Part shown: piece by piece, positions 23,465 to 26,731 of the stretch | How positions within the stretch are numbered: position 1 is the first letter of the stretch | How the letters are laid out: each line of letters starts with the position of its first letter | Assembly: GCA_964460345.1 (NCBI GenBank) | Contig: CAYWRO010000047.1 | Location: 1-26,731 of the forward strand | Direction of reading: 5' to 3' | Origin: CAYWRO01 sp964460345 | Lineage (GTDB): Bacteria; Planctomycetota; Phycisphaerae; Phycisphaerales; UBA1924 | DNA: 26,731 bases | Program-made: the position numbers and the translations under genes | The notes under the pieces: model-generated | Seen by the model: the letters and a program-made list of their open reading frames with translations, nothing else | The model's database searches: none | What the model was told of the DNA's origin: nothing

Positions 23465-24400
23465 TCAGGTGAGCAGGTCGATGACGCCCGCGACCCCGAG
23501 CACGCACGAGACAATTCCGTTCAGCGTGAAGAATGCCATGTCCAGTCCGGCCTGCCCCCGCCGGGCGAGGACGATGTGCTCCACCGCCAGCAGCCCGAGC
23601 GCCAGGCCAACTCCGGCGCCGAAAACCCATCCGAAACGCTGGTCAGCCTGCCAGGCCAGCACCAGGCTCGTCGCCGCGGCGGCGTGCAGGCCTCGGCTCA
23701 CCCACGCGGCGCCGCGCCAGCCGAGTCGGGCCGGGATGGAGCGCAGCCTCGTCCGGCGGTCAAACTCAATGTCCTGCAGCCCATAGATCACGTCGAAGCC
23801 CGCCACCCACGCCAGAACCATGCCTGCGAGCCAGAAGAGCGCGGGTAGTTCGGTCAGGGATTCCGGACGAACGGCCAGGGCTGCCGCAAGCGGGCTCACA
23901 GCCAGTGCGCCTCCCAGAAAGAGGTGGCACAAGGCCGTAAACCGCTTCGTGAACGAGTAAAAGCCGATCCAGGCCAGAACGGGGATGGACAGAATCAGCG
24001 GCCACCTGTTGTCAAACAGAACCCAGAACAGCCCGGCCGCCAGAACGAACGCCGCCGCGCACAGGCCGGCCAGCAGGAAAAAGTCGGTCGTCAGCGCGGG
24101 GCACGCGGCGATCGCCCGCCGTTGTGTGCGGGGGTTCGCCGCGTCGAAGTGACGGTCGGCGAGGCGGTTGACGAGCATCGCCCACGTCCGGGCGAAGAAC
24201 ATGCATGCGACCACCACCGCGAGGTGGCCGGCAAACCGGGGCCAGCCGAGGGATGGGTCGCGAGCGAGGAACGCCCCGAGGATCGCAAACGGGAGGGCGA
24301 AGACCGAGTGGGCGAGCTTGATGTCGCGCGCGGCGAGCGACAGCCGGCCGATGGCGGTCGGAGGCAGTTGTGCGGGGCTGAAGGTGGCGGTGGCGCTCAC
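23465..24400 (-). CDS. mqnP: UbiA-family polyprenyltransferase, likely MqnP of the futalosine pathway
   Basis: A 311-residue integral membrane prenyltransferase with about eight to nine hydrophobic helices. The first Asp-rich motif is NRLADRHFD (78-86; Asn78, Asp82, Asp86), followed by ANPRT. The second is D210-I-E-F-D214, followed by RRTRLRSIPARLG. Both bind Mg-diphosphate of the isoprenoid donor. The KLAHSVFALPFA opening is typical of the UbiA/MqnP branch. As the same window encodes MqnA, prenylation of the futalosine-derived naphthoate is the most economical role; a UbiA role in ubiquinone synthesis is less likely in this lineage. The start is a GTG at 24400 without a clear ribosome site, and no better in-frame ATG exists before the conserved region. 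It follows the CorC-like gene by 69 bases. Confidence 0.82.
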   Translation of the reverse strand: MSATATFSPAQLPPTAIGRLSLAARDIKLAHSVFALPFAILGAFLARDPSLGWPRFAGHLAVVVACMFFARTWAMLVNRLADRHFDAANPRTQRRAIAACPALTTDFFLLAGLCAAAFVLAAGLFWVLFDNRWPLILSIPVLAWIGFYSFTKRFTALCHLFLGGALAVSPLAAALAVRPESLTELPALFWLAGMVLAWVAGFDVIYGLQDIEFDRRTRLRSIPARLGWRGAAWVSRGLHAAAATSLVLAWQADQRFGWVFGAGVGLALGLLAVEHIVLARRGQAGLDMAFFTLNGIVSCVLGVAGVIDLLT

Positions 24401-24469
24401 GGCGAACGATAAGCCCCATCAGGCCGGAAGCGGAGGGCCGGCTCGTTCGGCTGAAGCGCGGGGCGGCTG

Positions 24470-25831
24470 CTACTTGGCGCTGCGGCTGGCGGCGGCCTCG
24501 CGAGCGGCTTCTTCCGCTTCGGGCTTGGTCTCACCCTCGGCCGCCGGCTCAATTCCTTCGATGCGGACGCGCATGACCCGCGTGGGCGTCGCCTCAAGCA
24601 CAAGGATGCGGAGCCCCTTGTGCTCGAACGACTCGCCGGACTCCGGAATCCGTCCAAGCGTCGTGATCACAAAGCCTGCCAGCGTGTCGTAATCGTCCGT
24701 CTCGGGCAGTTCGAACCCGAACGGCTCAAGCGCATCGTTGACATCGTCCAGGTAGGCTCGCGCATCGGCCTCGACGCCGCGGAGTTCGGCGAGCACATCG
24801 ATCTTCGGGGCGGCGTCGTCCTCCGGTTCGTATTCGTCCTGGATCTCGCCGAAGACCTCTTCGATGATGTCTTCAATGGTGACCAGCCCGCTGGTGCCGC
24901 CGTATTCATCGGCGACCAGGGCGATGTGCACCTTCTGCGCGATCAGCTCGCTGAGCAGTTCGCGAACGGTCTTGGTCTCCGGCACGAAGTTGGCCGGGCG
25001 CAGCACCTCCCGGATGTGGAAGGCCTCCCTGCCGTTGGCGACCCAGCGAAGCAGGTCCTTGGCGTAGAGGATGCCCAGCACATGGTCGAGATCCCCCTCA
25101 TAAACCGGGATGCGCGAGTGCCCGACCTTTTTGAGGAAGGCGATGATGGCCTTGAGGTCATCCGTGGCCTCGAGCGCATCGACCTCCGTTCGCGGGGTCA
25201 TGATCTGTTCCACGGTTGTCGAGCGGAACTCGACGACCGCCTCGATCATCTCGCGCTCGGATTCATCGATGGCGCCCTCGCGTTCGCCCTCATCGATCAT
25301 CGAGAGGATTTCCTGCTCGAGTTCCTCGTGGTCGCTTCGCTTCTCGGCGCCAGCAAGGCGTCGCACGACTTCATCGGTGAAGCGGACGATGATCCGCAGC
25401 GGCGCCTCGAGCAGGTAGACGGAGCGAACCAGCGTCGCGGTCGCCAGCACCAGGCGTTCTCCCGCGTGGTTGGCGATGCTCGTCGGCACGATCACCACGA
25501 AAAGCCACAGCCACACTGCCGCGACCGCCCCGCCAAGGAGCGCTTCAACCAGCCCGAGCGTCTCAGCCGAACGCAGCCCCAGCAGCCACCAGGTGATCCC
25601 GATGACAACCGTGAGTATGCAGAGCATCTGCGGTAGCGCCATCGCCCGGGCGTAGCCGGCCAAATCGTCCATGATCCGCTGGACCGCCGGCGGCACCGAA
25701 CCGCCGGCCTTCTCTGAAGCAAGGTCCGCAAGGCGCCCCTTGCTGAGCGTGGCCAGCGACGTGCGCAGGGATGCGAACAGCAGCCCGAGCGGCGTCGCCG
25801 CGAGGGCAACCCACAGCGCGACGTGGTTCAT
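24470..25831 (-). CDS. CNNM/CorC-HlyC family membrane protein with CBS pair
   Basis: A 453-residue inner-membrane protein. Residues 1-150 hold the CNNM (DUF21) membrane domain with helices at about 3-24, 66-84 and 96-117. An acidic helical linker (165-200, HEELEQEILSMIDEGEREGAIDESEREMI in outline) precedes two CBS domains (about 205-265 and 273-330, including VEQIMTPRTEVDAL and ADEYGGTSGLVTIEDIIEEVFGEI). The CorC/HlyC transporter-associated domain follows (about 345-427), then a charged Ala/Glu-rich tail. Relatives act in magnesium or cobalt efflux and homeostasis, with CBS domains sensing nucleotides; the substrate here is not shown. The DUF21 part is rather divergent. The start ATG overlaps the ybeY stop by four bases (ATGA), a pairing of ybeY and corC that is common in bacteria. 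Confidence 0.9.
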   Translation of the reverse strand: MNHVALWVALAATPLGLLFASLRTSLATLSKGRLADLASEKAGGSVPPAVQRIMDDLAGYARAMALPQMLCILTVVIGITWWLLGLRSAETLGLVEALLGGAVAAVWLWLFVVIVPTSIANHAGERLVLATATLVRSVYLLEAPLRIIVRFTDEVVRRLAGAEKRSDHEELEQEILSMIDEGEREGAIDESEREMIEAVVEFRSTTVEQIMTPRTEVDALEATDDLKAIIAFLKKVGHSRIPVYEGDLDHVLGILYAKDLLRWVANGREAFHIREVLRPANFVPETKTVRELLSELIAQKVHIALVADEYGGTSGLVTIEDIIEEVFGEIQDEYEPEDDAAPKIDVLAELRGVEADARAYLDDVNDALEPFGFELPETDDYDTLAGFVITTLGRIPESGESFEHKGLRILVLEATPTRVMRVRIEGIEPAAEGETKPEAEEAAREAAASRSAK

Positions 25832-26397
25832 GCCCCCACCTCCCGCCCTGCTGAACCGGCGTTCACAGAGTCTTCCCGTTCCGCGGCGTAGGTTGCGCCG
25901 ACTCCAATCCGTTCCAGAATTTCGTCCTCCCGCGCATGCATCCTGCGCGATTGCTCGTCCGTGTGGTCGTCATACCCGAGGCAGTGCAGCACGCCGTGCA
26001 CAATGTACAGCAGCAACTCACGCTCCGCGCTGATGCCGCGCTGAAGCCCCTGCCTGGCTGCCTCATCCACACAAACCAGAATGTCCACGTCCAGCCACCC
26101 GTCCCCGTCCGACAGATCAAACGTCAGCACATCCGTTGTCCCGGAGACGCCCGTGTGCCGCTCGTGGGCGGCGGCCATCTCCTCATCGCCGACGAGGCGC
26201 ACGCGCACCTCTCCCCGGGCGGCGTCCAGCGCGGCCAAGGCCGCTCCGGCAGCGTCCGCCTGTTCGCAGAGCCACCCCAGCCTCGACTCGCTGAGTCGTC
26301 GCTGCGGATCAATTACCGCCACGATCACCGAACTGGGAGGTCGGTCGCTGTCGCCCGATTCTCGATCCGTTGACTCACCTGATCGGTCTGCGCCCAT
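25828..26397 (-). CDS. ybeY: endoribonuclease YbeY, rRNA maturation factor
   Basis: A 189-residue zinc endoribonuclease acting in 16S rRNA 3-prime maturation and ribosome quality control in the cytosol. The family core includes TDVLTFDL (88-95), a following D-I-L-V strand and the metal site HGVLHCLGYDDHTDEQ, in which His134 and His138 are the first two ligands. The third ligand position, usually His, is Asp144 with His145 next to it. An N-terminal acidic extension (about 1-22) and a poorly conserved tail lengthen it beyond the usual 150-165 residues. The ATG at 26397 is preferred because GGAAGGA lies about 3-4 bases upstream; an in-frame ATG at 26421 would add eight residues. It is the first gene of the minus-strand operon. 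Confidence 0.9.
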   Translation of the reverse strand: MGADRSGESTDRESGDSDRPPSSVIVAVIDPQRRLSESRLGWLCEQADAAGAALAALDAARGEVRVRLVGDEEMAAAHERHTGVSGTTDVLTFDLSDGDGWLDVDILVCVDEAARQGLQRGISAERELLLYIVHGVLHCLGYDDHTDEQSRRMHAREDEILERIGVGATYAAEREDSVNAGSAGREVGA

Positions 26398-26529
26398 CGT
26401 CCTTCCACACCCGCGCCCCATCGCCCCCGCACGACCCTGTCATTCCCCTGTCAGAGTCGCCACCGCCCCCCGCGAAGCACCTCAATCCTAGCCGAGGTCC
26501 CGGCTTTCGCCAGCTTCCCACTCTAATCC

Positions 26530-26557
26530 CTTGTATCGGGGATGTTAATCATGGCAA
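26530..26557 (-). promoter_or_regulatory. candidate promoter for the ybeY operon
   Basis: On the minus strand TTGCCA (26557-26552), a 16-base spacer and TACAAG (26535-26530) match the sigma-70 consensus in five and four of six bases. The pair is about 133 bases before the ybeY ATG. Spacing and sequence resemble the pair upstream of the S1 gene. It is not experimentally supported. Confidence 0.4.
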
Positions 26558-26604
26558 GCGGCGGACCTTCCCCCCTCATACGATCATCGCCCGCCCTTGC
26601 TCGC

Positions 26605-26621
26605 ACGTTCTTTCGGAACGT
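26605..26621. repeat. 6-bp inverted repeat with TTTCG loop
   Basis: ACGTTC, TTTCG, GAACGT form a perfect palindrome upstream of the candidate ybeY promoter. It could be an operator half-site pair or an RNA hairpin, or be incidental. No second copy is seen in the window. Confidence 0.3.
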
Positions 26622-26693
26622 CTGGAAACTTCCCTGTCGCCGATGCCATGCCTGTCGACCCCGCCATCTGGCTCCCCCCCCACGCCCCCAGCG

Positions 26694-26725
<32 letters not shown>

Positions 26726-26731
26726 GCCCCC

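Noticed and set aside
24620..25636. Plus-strand open frame of 338 codons opposite the CorC-like gene
   Set aside because: The CBS and CorC domains are clear on the minus strand, so this is a mirror frame.

Overview
The window looks like a piece of a Planctomycetota chromosome, most probably class Phycisphaerae. It is GC-rich and densely coding, with a strong bias toward G/C at third codon positions. The lineage call rests on protein architecture: a secreted GH13 enzyme ending in a short two-repeat dockerin-like tail with a terminal Gly-x-Cys, a PEP-CTERM-like secreted protein with a VPSP variant signal, a small zinc-ribbon membrane protein of the CxxC-G-F/Y-D-L-T-G-L type common in this group, futalosine-pathway menaquinone genes, and several ECF sigma factors. 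This is inferred from families; no 16S gene or other taxonomic marker is present. I see no tRNA, rRNA, CRISPR array, insertion sequence or prophage. Homopolymeric C runs lie near both edges (12 C near the left edge, 30 C near the right edge), and the right-hand run looks like an assembly or contig limit.

Layout. 1-143: terminator of an upstream gene. 144-6608, plus strand: dihydropteroate synthase (folP), thioredoxin, a Gfo/Idh/MocA dehydrogenase, a four-domain S1 RNA-binding protein with its own candidate promoter, and a secreted GH13 alpha-amylase-type enzyme. 12062-6732, minus strand: metG, a zinc-ribbon membrane protein, mqnA, a large sigma-70-like protein with several helix-turn-helix (HTH) segments, and a PEP-CTERM-type exported protein, closed by a clear terminator at 6671-6704. 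12227-18522, plus strand: an ECF sigma factor overlapping its membrane anti-sigma partner, then a 1529-residue AsmA-like membrane-anchored protein. 22549-18529, minus strand: a secreted protein, a second ECF sigma factor and a second membrane anti-sigma-like protein, all overlapping by 1-4 bases, then a secreted TPR protein. 26397-22627, minus strand: ybeY, a CorC/HlyC-type CNNM-CBS protein, a UbiA-family prenyltransferase (likely mqnP) and a UPF0173 metal-dependent hydrolase.

How it fits together. Housekeeping functions (folate, redox, tRNA charging, rRNA maturation, menaquinone) are interleaved with three sigma-type regulators and several envelope or secreted proteins. MqnA and a MqnP-like enzyme together indicate menaquinone synthesis by the futalosine route. 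The two ECF/anti-sigma cassettes each sit directly beside an uncharacterised exported or envelope protein (AsmA-like in one; a secreted protein and a TPR protein in the other), which suggests local envelope-responsive control. The most unusual gene is the 568-residue protein at 7529-9235: it combines a MerR/excisionase-like HTH, two further HTH-like segments, and degenerate but recognisable sigma-70 region 2 and region 4 segments.
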